A stretch of 64,000 nt of DNA from Tessaracoccus antarcticus (GCF_003688855.1 NZ_REFW01000001.1:1302001-1366000); one strand, 5' to 3'. Positions 19,751 to 29,571 are shown, counted from the first letter of the stretch. Numbers and translations: made by a program. The notes: generated by a model not told the origin, from the letters alone.

Positions 19751-20023
19751 ATGTCCCACGCCGCATCCTTCGAGCCACCGGTGCTCGCCGACGACGACGC
19801 CGCGATCCTGGACTTCGAGGAGAACTGGTTCGTCTCCGCTGTACCCAAGGAGCAGGCGGTCATGGAGCGCTTCGGCACCTCCGCCACCCGGTACTACCAG
19901 CGGCTGAACATGCTCATCGACACTCCCGCTGCGTTGGAGTACAAGCCGCTGCTGGTCAAACGCCTGCGTCGGCTGCGCTCGCAGCGGCAGGCCGCCCGCT
20001 CCGCCGAGCGCCTGCGCCGCTGA
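19751..20023 (+). CDS. DUF3263 domain protein
   Basis: A 90-residue actinobacterial protein of the DUF3263 family. Its core, ILDFEENWFVSAVPKEQAV followed by RFGTSATRYYQRLN, reads like a small helix-turn-helix, and the tail is very basic. Nucleic-acid binding is therefore plausible but unproven. The ATG at 19751 is leaderless by the TATGAT element. Its last 68 bases overlap the 3' end of the convergent hypothetical gene. Confidence 0.8.
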   Translation: MSHAASFEPPVLADDDAAILDFEENWFVSAVPKEQAVMERFGTSATRYYQRLNMLIDTPAALEYKPLLVKRLRRLRSQRQAARSAERLRR

Positions 20024-20483
20024 CGAGCGCGCCTGCCGCGGCCACGAGGGCGCGGACGCCCTCGCCCAGCGGTCGGGTCTCCCGGGACGGGTAACCGCCC
20101 AGTGCGAGACCTGCCTGCATCTCGAACACGTTCACGGTGGCCCTGTCGCCGCTGCGGAGCCAGGACCAGCCCGTCGCAACACCGTAGGCCGCGATGAACG
20201 GCAGGCCCAGGCAGTAGGCCCACTGGTGGGCGTGACGGCCCTCGTGCTCCAGCAGGCCGGGGATACGGGCTCTGGCCTCCGCCAGTGTCTGCCGGGGTAC
20301 CAGCACCACGCTCCCGATGGTCATGGCTGATGCGGTGACGCCCCGCAGGGTCACGCTCTCGGCCACGAGGAGACCATCCACCACGGTGAAACGGCCCCGT
20401 CCGCCGATCGCCACGAGCAGACCGAGCGGGGTGGACAAGTTCGCGACGTTGCCGATGTTGCGGAGAACAACGGTGGAATCCAT
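19956..20483 (-). CDS. Hypothetical protein with HEGRH motif
   Basis: A 175-residue protein. The core LLEHEGRHAHQWAYCLGLPF followed by AAYGVATGWSWLR resembles a short family in other actinobacteria. HEGRH fits the HExxH pattern of zinc peptidases, but no third ligand is obvious, so a peptidase role is only a possibility. A hydrophobic stretch follows the motif. The start at 20483 has an AGGAG ribosome-binding site four bases away. The Ala/Gly-rich C-terminus overlaps the DUF3263 gene on the other strand, so the final 20 residues deserve caution. Confidence 0.6.
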   Translation of the reverse strand: MDSTVVLRNIGNVANLSTPLGLLVAIGGRGRFTVVDGLLVAESVTLRGVTASAMTIGSVVLVPRQTLAEARARIPGLLEHEGRHAHQWAYCLGLPFIAAYGVATGWSWLRSGDRATVNVFEMQAGLALGGYPSRETRPLGEGVRALVAAAGALVSGAGARRSGRPAAASAADAGV

Positions 20484-20524
20484 GGCACTCCTGGGCGGGA
20501 AGTCGGGTTCTTCCCAGCCTATCC

Positions 20525-20551
20525 TTTGCACTCTCGGGTGCCGAGTGCTAA
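20525..20551 (+). promoter_or_regulatory. CIRCE operator 1 (HrcA site) of groEL
   Basis: TTTGCACTC, nine bases, GAGTGCTAA. This is one mismatch from the CIRCE consensus TTAGCACTC-N9-GAGTGCTAA. It overlaps both promoter hexamers. Confidence 0.92.
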
Positions 20552-20554
20552 TAA
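20526..20554 (+). promoter_or_regulatory. groEL promoter
   Basis: -35 TTGCAC (20526-20531), 17-base spacer, -10 TAATAA (20549-20554). HrcA bound to CIRCE 1 would cover it. The start would fall near 20561, inside CIRCE 2. Confidence 0.7.
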
Positions 20555-20559
20555 TTGAC

Positions 20560-20586
20560 TTGGCACTCGGCTGTTGAGAGTGCCAC
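20560..20586 (+). promoter_or_regulatory. CIRCE operator 2 (HrcA site) of groEL
   Basis: TTGGCACTC, nine bases, GAGTGCCAC. The inner GCACTC/GAGTGC arms match CIRCE; the outer bases differ from consensus. Confidence 0.8.
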
Positions 20587-20641
20587 CTGGACCAGCGGTG
20601 AGGCCCCAGTGGCCGTCCGTCGCGGGCATCGTCGGTCCTGA

Positions 20642-22339
<1,698 letters not shown>

Positions 22340-22366
22340 GCCCAGCAACACCCAGCAACACATCTT

Positions 22367-22402
22367 CAGGGCGGTCCGGTTCTCCGGGCCGCCCTGATTT
22401 TT
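22367..22402 (+). terminator. Rho-independent terminator after groEL
   Basis: 13-bp stem with one G-U pair (22367-22379 with 22384-22396), loop TTCT, followed by ATTTTTC. Confidence 0.9.
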
Positions 22403-22576
22403 CTCTGATGACCGCGATCGATGGCAAGCCCAACGAGTTGCGGGCAGGGCCGCCGACGTTCTGGCCGAGGTGGGGAGGGAACTGGTGCCCGATGCACCAT
22501 GTGGCCCCCTGGAGGTACGGGGGTCTCGAGCGCGCCCCGCACCCTGCGCACCGCTTCTGTTGGCAGGATGGGGAGC

Positions 22577-23287
22577 ATGAACATGCTGGAGGTCATCGCG
22601 CTGCATGCGGCCGATGCGGAACGCGCAGAGGCTGGGGGCGCGGATCGCGTCGAGCTGGTGGGATCCATGGACGAGGGCGGGCTGTCGCCCGAGCCGGCCA
22701 TGGTGGACAAGGTTCGCCGGGCCACCAGCATCCAGGTGCGCCCCATGGTGCGGCTGCGGGAGGGGTTCGGCACCGACGGCGGTGAGGCGACCCGGCTGAG
22801 GGGGCTGATCTCCAGTTACTTCGACGCGGGCGCCGACGGCGTGGTGCTGGGGTTCCTGAACGGGCATGCCGGGGTGGACGTGGAAGTGGTGAGCGAACTG
22901 GTGGGTGCGGGCGACTGGCCGTGGACCTTCCACCGGGCCATTGACCATTGCCTGGACCAGGACCGGGCGTGGGCCTGTCTGCTTGAGCTACCGCGGCTCG
23001 ACCAGGTGCTCACGGCGGGCTCGGCACGAGGTGTGGAGCAGGGACTGGACGATTTGCTCATTCGCGCAAAATCGGATGCGCGGATCGCTCAATTGATGAT
23101 GGTGGGTGGCGGACTCAAGGCGGAGCACGTCCCGTGGCTGGTCCGCTCTGGTGTCCGCGCCTTCCACATCGGGTCCCCGGCCCGCCCCGGTGGGTCCTGG
23201 AAGGCCTACGTGGACCCCGATCTGGTGCGGACCTGGCGTGCTCTCGTGGACGACACCATCCGCCACGAGAGGGACCGTCCCGCATGA
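22577..23287 (+). CDS. cutC: CutC family protein
   Basis: A 236-residue TIM-barrel protein of the CutC family. It has the conserved N-terminal GGADRVELVGSMDEGGLSP, RPMVRLREGF, DGVVLGFL and the FHRAIDH block. CutC was named for copper homeostasis, but that role is disputed and its enzymatic activity is unclear. Three ATGs (22568, 22577, 22583) are possible. CAGGAT lies seven bases before 22577 (leaderless), while GGGGAG would suit 22583. It overlaps the nudix gene by four bases (ATGA). Confidence 0.85.
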   Translation: MNMLEVIALHAADAERAEAGGADRVELVGSMDEGGLSPEPAMVDKVRRATSIQVRPMVRLREGFGTDGGEATRLRGLISSYFDAGADGVVLGFLNGHAGVDVEVVSELVGAGDWPWTFHRAIDHCLDQDRAWACLLELPRLDQVLTAGSARGVEQGLDDLLIRAKSDARIAQLMMVGGGLKAEHVPWLVRSGVRAFHIGSPARPGGSWKAYVDPDLVRTWRALVDDTIRHERDRPA

Positions 23288-23784
23288 GCAGGCCATGGGG
23301 CCACCGCACCGGCGCCCGGGTGATCTGCACGAGCGGTCCGGAGGTCCTGTTGCTGGCCGACTCGGACCCGGGTGTGCCCGGGTCGCGCTGGTGGGTGACA
23401 CCGGGCGGAGGCGTTGACGACGGGGAGGACCTGCGTGCCGCGGCCCGTCGCGAACTGCATGAGGAGACGGGCCTGCTGGTGGAGGCCGATGCCCTCCTCG
23501 GTCCCGTCGCCCGGCGGGTGGTGACGCATGGCTACTCGGATCGGGTCCGGGTCCAGGAGGAGTGGTTTTTTCGCGTCGAGGTGGAGAAGTTCCGTGCGGA
23601 GCCGGCGGCGCTCACGGCAGGGGAGCGGGAACGGCTGCAGGGCCACGCCTGGCACCGTCTGGACAGCCTCCCCGGTGACGTGTGGCCGGCGCAACTGGCT
23701 CGTCTGGCCGCTCTGCCTCCGGGTGAGTTCGAGGATCTGGGGGACGTCGAGGAGTCGACGGTCCCTGTGCGCACAGGCCGGTAA
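23284..23784 (+). CDS. Nudix hydrolase
   Basis: A 166-residue protein with the Nudix box GGGVDDGEDLRAAARRELHE followed by ETG, matching GX5EX7REUXEEXGU. The preceding WWVTPGG is typical of nucleotide-type Nudix enzymes. It would hydrolyse a nucleoside diphosphate linked to another group; the substrate cannot be read from sequence. Its ATG overlaps the cutC stop (ATGA), so the two are translationally coupled. Confidence 0.9.
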   Translation: MSRPWGHRTGARVICTSGPEVLLLADSDPGVPGSRWWVTPGGGVDDGEDLRAAARRELHEETGLLVEADALLGPVARRVVTHGYSDRVRVQEEWFFRVEVEKFRAEPAALTAGERERLQGHAWHRLDSLPGDVWPAQLARLAALPPGEFEDLGDVEESTVPVRTGR

Positions 23785-23795
23785 CGGGGGGAGGG

Positions 23796-24494
23796 TCAGC
23801 GCTGGGGTCGCGAACGCCGGACCGCGAGCCAGGCGAAGAGGGAACCGAAGGCCAGGCACGCGAGCCTTGCCATGACGTCCGAGAATGTCTCTCCTGCGAC
23901 GCCGCCGATCACCAGGAGCGTCAGGCCGACGCCCATGGCGGCATGGCCCGTCCGGCCGGTGAGGGGCACCGTGCGGAAGGTCAGCAGCCCCGCCACGAAG
24001 AGCATCCACTGCCCCACGGCCGGGATCGTGAGCCCGATCAGGCTGCTGGCGACGGCCAGGAACACAAGGGTGCGTTGGGTGGACTGTTGCTGCGGCGACA
24101 CGCCGCGGGCAGCCATCGGGACCTGCATGGGCGAGGGGAGTGGATCCCCCGTGGGCGGGGGCAGAGTGTCCACTCCGCTGCTGGGGACGGGGTCACCGTA
24201 GGCAGCGAAGGGCAGTCGGGGGTCGCGCCCCTGTTCGTGCTCCGGCGACGTGGTCATGAGGCCACCCGTGGTGCTGAAGGGCTCGGACGGGTTACGGCTC
24301 GGCGCTTCGCTGGTGCGGATACCCCCGAGCGGCACAGAGGGACCCGTCGGCGCGAAACCCGTGGGGGTCGGCATGGGGCCGGGGGTCTGGGCGGTCTGCG
24401 GGACCGCAACTTCCAGGGGCTCTGCCTCGGGGGTCGCGAACCCGTCGGGGCGCTCGATCGGTGCATACGCCGCACCATCGGTCCAGGAAGCCAT
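23796..24494 (-). CDS. Hypothetical membrane protein with Pro-rich N-terminus
   Basis: A 232-residue protein that I do not recognise. Residues 1-135 are low-complexity and rich in Pro, Thr and Ser. Residues 140-225 contain three or four hydrophobic segments (VFLAVASSLIGLTIPAVGQW, MLFVAGLLTF, AMGVGLTLLVIGGV and a fourth near the end). The protein ends with basic residues. The unstructured part is probably cytoplasmic. TAGGAT six bases before the ATG suggests a leaderless transcript. Confidence 0.6.
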   Translation of the reverse strand: MASWTDGAAYAPIERPDGFATPEAEPLEVAVPQTAQTPGPMPTPTGFAPTGPSVPLGGIRTSEAPSRNPSEPFSTTGGLMTTSPEHEQGRDPRLPFAAYGDPVPSSGVDTLPPPTGDPLPSPMQVPMAARGVSPQQQSTQRTLVFLAVASSLIGLTIPAVGQWMLFVAGLLTFRTVPLTGRTGHAAMGVGLTLLVIGGVAGETFSDVMARLACLAFGSLFAWLAVRRSRPQR

Positions 24495-24500
24495 GCGCCA

Positions 24501-24506
24501 ATCCTA
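24501..24506 (-). promoter_or_regulatory. -10 element of leaderless membrane protein gene
   Basis: TAGGAT on the minus strand, six bases before the ATG at 24494. Confidence 0.5.
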
Positions 24507-24676
24507 GGGGGTCGTGGGGGATGCACACGCGGACGCCTGCTCAGGCTCCCTGATCATTTGCGTGATCGTCAGTACCCCCGCAGGGTCATCGTGAGCGTTG
24601 CACGATATGTTCAGGTTCACAATGAGCAGGGCCTGCGCACATGCGCGAGGCGCACCGAGGACCCAAGGAGTCTGCC

Positions 24677-25447
24677 ATGGAAGTTGTGATCTGCCCGGAC
24701 GAGGCGCAGGTGGGAGCGGTTGCCGCTGACCGCGTCATCGCACAGCTGGAGGGCAAGCAGACCCCCGTCCTGGGGCTCGCCACCGGCAGTTCCCCGCTGA
24801 ACCTGTACTCCGAGCTGCAGCGCCGCGCCGCCGCCGGAGACGTGGACTTCTCCCACGCCCTCGGGTTCGCGCTGGACGAGTACGTCGGGCTGGACCCCGA
24901 GCACCCCCTGAGCTACCGGCAGACAATTCTCCGCACGGTGGTCAAGCCCCTGGGTATGAACGCGGCACGGGTCCGCGTCCCCAACGGTTTCGCGGCAGAT
25001 CTGCAGAGCGCTGCCGAGGAGTACGAGGATGCCATGCGTGAAGCCGGTGGCGTCGACGTGCAGATCCTCGGGATCGGGAGCAACGGTCACATCGGCTTCA
25101 ACGAGCCCACGTCGTCCTTTGCCTCCCGCACCCGCGTGAAGACGCTGACGCAGCAGACCCGCGACGACAATGCACGCTTCTTCGAGGAGGGGGAGACCGT
25201 CCCCACGCACTGCGTCACCCAGGGCCTCGGCACGATCATGGACGCGCACAACCTGGTCATGGTCGCCTCCGGTGAGGCAAAGGCCGACATCGTCGCCGCA
25301 ATGATCGAGGGCCCCGTGTCCGCCATGTGCCCGGCGTCGATCCTGCAGTTCCACCGCAGGGCCTTCGTGATCATCGACGAGGCAGCCGCCTCGAAGTTGC
25401 AGTACGCCGACTACTTCCGCCACGTGGCGGCCCACCGGCGCCACTGA
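24677..25447 (+). CDS. nagB: Glucosamine-6-phosphate deaminase
   Basis: A 256-residue cytosolic enzyme converting glucosamine-6-phosphate to fructose-6-phosphate and ammonia. LGLATGSSP forms the phosphate loop. The catalytic region is ALDEYVGLDPEHPLSYR, and GIGSNGHIGFNEP is the family signature. A clean AAGGAG ribosome-binding site lies six bases before the ATG. It is separate from nagA (39622), so the amino-sugar pathway genes are dispersed. I saw no DasR-like operator upstream. Confidence 0.94.
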   Translation: MEVVICPDEAQVGAVAADRVIAQLEGKQTPVLGLATGSSPLNLYSELQRRAAAGDVDFSHALGFALDEYVGLDPEHPLSYRQTILRTVVKPLGMNAARVRVPNGFAADLQSAAEEYEDAMREAGGVDVQILGIGSNGHIGFNEPTSSFASRTRVKTLTQQTRDDNARFFEEGETVPTHCVTQGLGTIMDAHNLVMVASGEAKADIVAAMIEGPVSAMCPASILQFHRRAFVIIDEAAASKLQYADYFRHVAAHRRH

Positions 25448-25476
25448 GCCACTTGCCCGGCCCGACGTGCCTCGCG

Positions 25477-25482
25477 ATAGAC
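25477..25482 (+). promoter_or_regulatory. Candidate -10 element for the cold-shock gene
   Basis: TAGACT about 40 bases before the GTG start at 25522; a GAGG ribosome-binding site lies between. Confidence 0.4.
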
Positions 25483-25521
25483 TCGGACGTCTCCACACCA
25501 CATTCGATAGCGAGGTCCGTC

Positions 25522-25905
25522 GTGCCCACCGGAAAAGTACGTTTCTTCGACGCTGACAAGGGCTTTGGTTTCATCACCAAAGATGGCGGCGGCGATGTCT
25601 TCGTGCGCTCCAATGTTCTCCCGGCCGGTGTCACCGCACTGAAGACGGGGCAGCGGGTCGAATTCGGGGTCATGGATTCCCGGCGCGGCGAGCAAGCGCT
25701 GTCGCTGGAGCTGCTGGAGGCCCCACCGTCGTTGTCCAAGAACCTTCGCAAGAAGCCCGACGTGATGGCCCCGATCGTCGAGGACCTCATCAACCTTCTG
25801 GACGGCATCGGGAACGAGTACCGCAGGAACCGTCACCCCGACGAGAAGACCGCCTCGACGACGGCGCAGTTGTTGCGCCGGGTCGCCGACGAACTGGAGA
25901 TGTGA
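25522..25905 (+). CDS. Cold-shock domain protein
   Basis: A 127-residue protein with an N-terminal cold-shock domain. VRFFDADKGFGFIT and GDVFVR are the two RNA-binding motifs. A C-terminal extension of about 60 residues follows. It therefore differs from the 67-residue CspA type and matches the longer actinobacterial form. It probably binds single-stranded nucleic acid. The start is GTG with GAGG seven bases upstream. Its TGA overlaps the next ATG (TGATG), so it is coupled to the DUF3027 gene. Confidence 0.87.
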   Translation: MPTGKVRFFDADKGFGFITKDGGGDVFVRSNVLPAGVTALKTGQRVEFGVMDSRRGEQALSLELLEAPPSLSKNLRKKPDVMAPIVEDLINLLDGIGNEYRRNRHPDEKTASTTAQLLRRVADELEM

Positions 25906-26675
25906 TGGCTGCGCCCAAACTCGACGCCGCGGCTGCGGCCGCCGTGGACCTTGCCCGTGTCACCGCCGAGGAGCAGGCCGGCGAGGACGCCGTCGGTGAG
26001 CACCTCGGAGTCGTCGCCGAAGAGGGCGAGCGCGTGGTCACCCACTCGTTCGAATGCCTGCTGCCCGGCTACGACCAGTGGCGCTGGGCCGTGACGCTCG
26101 TCAGGGCGGCACGGGCCAAGGTCTGCACCGTCAACGAGGTGGTGCTCCTCCCCATGGCGGGTGCCCTTCTGGCCCCCGCGTGGGTGCCCTGGGAGGACCG
26201 CATCGGCGCCGGGGACATCGTCGCCGGCATGCTGATGCCCACCCCGGACGACGACCCGCGGCTGGAGCCCGGGTTCTCCACGGGTGACCTGCCCGTCGAC
26301 GCCGACCCGTCCGACTGGGCGCAACTGCGCTCCATCGTGGCCGAGCTGGGTCTTGGGCGTGAGCGCGTTCTGTCCCGGTGGGGCCGCGACGATGCCGCCG
26401 TCCGCTGGCTCGAGGGACCGCCCGGGCCCGACAACGAACTGTCCCGTCAGGCGCCCTCGCCGTGCCACACCTGTGGGTACTTCGTGCCTCTGCGCGGGTC
26501 GTTGGGCGTCTTGTTCGGCGCCTGCGCCAACGAGTACTCACCGTCGGACGGACAGGTGGTGAGCCTCGATCACGGCTGCGGCGGTCACTCCGACGTCGTC
26601 GCCACGGAGCTCGAGCACGCGCTGCCGTCCCCGTCATTCGACACCATCAGCATCGACGAGAGCCTCTTCGACTGA
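25905..26675 (+). CDS. DUF3027 domain protein
   Basis: A 256-residue soluble protein of the actinobacterial DUF3027 family, typically encoded next to a cold-shock protein as here. It contains CHTCGYFVPLRGSLG followed by FGACANEYSPSDGQVVSLDHGCGGHS. The spaced Cys and His residues suggest a metal site near 190-230. Function unknown; pairing with a nucleic-acid-binding protein hints at an RNA-related role. The start overlaps the previous stop (TGATG). Confidence 0.82.
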   Translation: MAAPKLDAAAAAAVDLARVTAEEQAGEDAVGEHLGVVAEEGERVVTHSFECLLPGYDQWRWAVTLVRAARAKVCTVNEVVLLPMAGALLAPAWVPWEDRIGAGDIVAGMLMPTPDDDPRLEPGFSTGDLPVDADPSDWAQLRSIVAELGLGRERVLSRWGRDDAAVRWLEGPPGPDNELSRQAPSPCHTCGYFVPLRGSLGVLFGACANEYSPSDGQVVSLDHGCGGHSDVVATELEHALPSPSFDTISIDESLFD

Positions 26676-26685
26676 GGCCTGCTAA

Positions 26686-26746
26686 CCCGTGGACAGACAC
26701 AGGGTGCCCCACCGCTTTGGTGGGGCACCCTGTGTCTGTCCACGGG
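26686..26746. terminator. Long perfect bidirectional terminator hairpin
   Basis: 28-bp perfect stem (26686-26713 with 26719-26746) and 5-base loop GCTTT between convergent genes. It can act for both strands. The stem is unusually long for a terminator. Confidence 0.85.
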
Positions 26747-26762
26747 CTGGCCCGGGTGGGTA

Positions 26763-27290
26763 TCAGGCCTGGCAGGTGGCGGTGATGACGAAGTCCGCCT
26801 CGTCCTGCTGTTCCCCGCCGTCACCGGGGTCATCATTGAGGTTCATGACGGGTCCGCGTCCCGAGACCGTGAACGTCTCCCCGGCCCATGCGATGGTGGC
26901 CCCACCTGCGTCGGCCGTCATGGTGGCGACGGTCCCGTCGCTGAGGACCACGCTGGCGGAGGCGACTGTGGCGCGGTCCTCGGACGCCGTGACGGCCACC
27001 TTGGCGCCCTCGTCGTCGCCGCCGCTCACGGTCCACTGCCCGTTCAGGACTGTGCAGGCCACTGCACTGATGGTCTCCTCCGCATCTCCGATGCGGGCGG
27101 CAGCGCCGCCTTCGGGTGCGGCGGTTTCCACGGTGCCCACGGATGCCTCATTGACGGGCTGACTGGCGTTGGGTGCGCCCGTGCCCTGTCCCGGTTGCGG
27201 CACGTTGGATCCGGGGTCGACGCACGCCGACAGCCCGGCCAGAGCAACGACCGCGACGGCGGAAATGGTGGAGGTCACAAGTCTGTTCAT
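26763..27290 (-). CDS. LpqH-like (19-kDa antigen type) lipoprotein
   Basis: A 175-residue lipoprotein. The signal peptide ends VALAGLSAC. An Ala/Gly/Pro-rich linker leads to a beta-rich domain with two conserved Cys, in SAVACTVLNGQWTV and VITATCQA, likely disulfide-bonded. This spacing and the final TC match the mycobacterial 19-kDa/LpqH family of surface lipoproteins, whose cellular role is debated. AAGGGA precedes the ATG and TAGATT sits at a normal promoter distance upstream, so it is probably a separate housekeeping transcript rather than part of the SigK operon. Confidence 0.72.
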   Translation of the reverse strand: MNRLVTSTISAVAVVALAGLSACVDPGSNVPQPGQGTGAPNASQPVNEASVGTVETAAPEGGAAARIGDAEETISAVACTVLNGQWTVSGGDDEGAKVAVTASEDRATVASASVVLSDGTVATMTADAGGATIAWAGETFTVSGRGPVMNLNDDPGDGGEQQDEADFVITATCQA

Positions 27291-27390
27291 GAGATGGGGG
27301 TCCCTTTCGTCATCAGTGAATCTACACAGGTGGCAGCCGTGACCGAAGCCCCGACGTCCCGGGCTGCGCAGCGGGCAGACCCGGCGTCCG

Positions 27391-28197
27391 TCAGAACTCG
27401 ATGATCGCCTGGATCTCGTCGGTCGTGGGTGCAGGCGAGCCGCCCCGCGGCTCGTTGGTGATCGCCAGGGCCTGACCGCCGGACACGCCGTCGATCCACG
27501 CCTGGACACGCCCGCCGCTGTCGAGCAGGGCGCCGGAGCGTGGCACACCGTCCTTCATCACCCATACCTGCCAGGAGCGTTCGGGGCCCGGGTCGGGGAG
27601 GTCGGAGGAGGTGACGAGCGCCTCTCCCCGTTCCTTCGACACGAGGTAGGTGAGCCTGCCACCATCCAGGGTGCCCGGGGCCACGACCAGATCCGGCGCG
27701 GCCAGCAGATCGGCGCGTTGCGCGTCGGCGGCCTGGACGGAGCGGAGTTCCGACTGCTGCCACACGGTGACTCCGCCCAGCGCGACGGCCAGAACGGCGG
27801 CCGCGGCGGCCAGCCATGTGGACACGGGGCGCCGGGGCCTGCCGAACCCGTGGGCGGGCGCGATGACGTTGGAGGGGGCCGGCGACTCGGGCGGGGGCTG
27901 CACGGCCGACGGGTGCTGCACGGCGGGTGAGGGCTGTGCTGTCTCGCTGCGTGCGGGCCGGGGCTCCTGGGCCGGGAGCTGCGAGATGCCGGAGATGGCA
28001 CCGAGGATGGAGGCGCGCAGCATGGGTGGGGGCGCCGCCTCATGGAAAGCTCCGACCTCGACGAGTGCCTCACGGAGGCTGTACACCTCGGCGCGGCACG
28101 CGGCGCAGGACGCAAGGTGCTGGTCAAATTCCTCGCGCTCACCGTCGTCGAGTGCGTCGGCGACGTAGGAACCCACCATGGAGTGCATGTCACTCAT
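27391..28197 (-). CDS. rskA: Anti-sigma factor RskA
   Basis: A 268-residue membrane anti-sigma factor. The cytoplasmic zinc-associated domain has H27-x3-C31-x2-C34. A Pro-rich linker (75-125) leads to one membrane helix at about 126-145, and the outside RskA domain ends at 268. The ATG overlaps the sigK stop (ATGA), so partner and inhibitor are co-translated. By analogy with mycobacteria, RskA would hold SigK at the membrane until regulated proteolysis. The inducing signal is unknown. Confidence 0.9.
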   Translation of the reverse strand: MSDMHSMVGSYVADALDDGEREEFDQHLASCAACRAEVYSLREALVEVGAFHEAAPPPMLRASILGAISGISQLPAQEPRPARSETAQPSPAVQHPSAVQPPPESPAPSNVIAPAHGFGRPRRPVSTWLAAAAAVLAVALGGVTVWQQSELRSVQAADAQRADLLAAPDLVVAPGTLDGGRLTYLVSKERGEALVTSSDLPDPGPERSWQVWVMKDGVPRSGALLDSGGRVQAWIDGVSGGQALAITNEPRGGSPAPTTDEIQAIIEF

Positions 28198-28790
28198 GTT
28201 CCGGCTCCCATCACGCTTCGCAATCCGAGCAGCCCGTCACGAATGCGGGTCTTCACGGTTCCCAAGGGAAGGCCGAGGATCTCGGCAACTTCCCGATGAC
28301 TGTAACCACCGTAATAGGCCAGTGAAACGGCCTCTTTCTGCAATGTGCTCAACTCTTCCAGGGCCGCTCGGACCCCTTCCACCTCGAGCCGCTGTTCCAC
28401 GCCCTCCCAGGTGTGGTCGGGCTCGCTCTCGCGGGTTGTTCCCGCCCAGCGGACTTCACGTTCGGTCTCCCGCTGGACGGATCGCACACGGTCGACTGCC
28501 CTGCGGTGGGCAATGGTGTGCATCCATGCCCGGACGCTTCCCTTGTCGGCGGACCAGCGGGCCGCCTGTCGCCAGACCTCCACGTAGACCTCCTGGGTGA
28601 TTTCCGCGGCCAGATCGGGGGCGCGGACAACGCTGAGGATGAGGCCGTGCAATCGGGCGCTGGTGATGTCGTACAGCTCCGCGAAGGCTTCTTCACTGCC
28701 TTCGCAGACCCGTGCGAACACGGCCGCCAACACCTCGTTGGCGGCCGTGTCGGCCACCCTGCGAGCCGGGGGCCCCACGTCGTCGGTCAT
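28194..28790 (-). CDS. sigK: ECF sigma factor SigK
   Basis: A 198-residue extracytoplasmic-function sigma factor. Region 2 is within ITQEVYVEVWRQAARW through WMHTIAHRRAVDRVR. Region 4 is LQKEAVSLAYYGGYSHREVA followed by VKTRIRDGLLGLR. It lies directly upstream of rskA, the standard SigK/RskA arrangement. Only 25 bases separate it from the sortase gene above, so it is probably cotranscribed with that gene. Both secreted-protein genes upstream carry SigK-type promoters, so the system would be self-amplifying. Confidence 0.92.
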   Translation of the reverse strand: MTDDVGPPARRVADTAANEVLAAVFARVCEGSEEAFAELYDITSARLHGLILSVVRAPDLAAEITQEVYVEVWRQAARWSADKGSVRAWMHTIAHRRAVDRVRSVQRETEREVRWAGTTRESEPDHTWEGVEQRLEVEGVRAALEELSTLQKEAVSLAYYGGYSHREVAEILGLPLGTVKTRIRDGLLGLRSVMGAGT

Positions 28791-28815
28791 CTGGGGTGAC
28801 CACGTCCTTCCTCAC

Positions 28816-29571
28816 TCAATCAAGAGCACTGGCGAAGGCGATGACGTTGGAGTCGTAGTAGTGCTGAGTTTTGCTGTATTCACCGCCACAGGTGATGAGG
28901 ACCAGCGATGGGTCATCGGTGGAAGCGTATACCTCGTCCGTGGGGAAGGCGTCCTTCGGGAACGTGGACACCTTGGTGACCTCGAACTTGGCGGTCGTGC
29001 CGTCCTCCCGGTCCACCTCGACGATGGCGCCGACGGCGAGTTGTGGGAGGCGGGCGAACACCGTGTGACGACCGTTCCAGGTCAGGTGACCTGCCAGGAC
29101 CGCCCTGCCGGGTGCCCCGGGCGTGTGTGCGCCGGTGAACCAGCCCACCACGTCCGGGTCGGCGGGTGTCTCGAGCTCATTGCCGTCCAGACCCAGCGAG
29201 ACGGTGCCTGCGTCGACACCGATGCTGGGGATCTTCACCCTGGTGGGTGCCGACTCGGCCAGCGCAGCCACCGCCGGTGGGGGCGTGGAGCTGGGGACGG
29301 TGCTGGGTGATGTTTGGTTGAGGGGGATGACGGAGGCGGACGGGGCGGGGGAGGCCGCCGGCGTGCTGGCCGAGGGCGTTCCCGCCGGGGTGCTGGCTGC
29401 CGCACCACTCGTTGAGGTGGTGGGAGTCGACACGGATGATGGAGCGGGCAGTGCCGCGGGGGCGGTGACGGAGGGGAAGGCCAGGGCGGCGCCAATGACG
29501 CCAACCCCAACCACTCCTGCTGCCCCCCCCATCAACACCCGCCACTGCAGCGGTGACTTGGTGCTGGCCAT
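28816..29571 (-). CDS. Class F-like sortase
   Basis: A 251-residue membrane-anchored transpeptidase. One N-terminal helix (about 11-32) is followed by a long Ser/Thr/Pro/Ala-rich linker (35-100) and the sortase domain. Catalytic His162 is in LAGHLTW and Cys228 in VLITCGG. The TCGG motif is typical of class F. Sortases normally use an Arg after the Cys, but no Arg occurs in the last 23 residues here. The gene starts nine bases after the first CHRD-like gene, whose product ends in an LPXTG-like signal and is the obvious substrate. Confidence 0.82.
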   Translation of the reverse strand: MASTKSPLQWRVLMGGAAGVVGVGVIGAALAFPSVTAPAALPAPSSVSTPTTSTSGAAASTPAGTPSASTPAASPAPSASVIPLNQTSPSTVPSSTPPPAVAALAESAPTRVKIPSIGVDAGTVSLGLDGNELETPADPDVVGWFTGAHTPGAPGRAVLAGHLTWNGRHTVFARLPQLAVGAIVEVDREDGTTAKFEVTKVSTFPKDAFPTDEVYASTDDPSLVLITCGGEYSKTQHYYDSNVIAFASALD

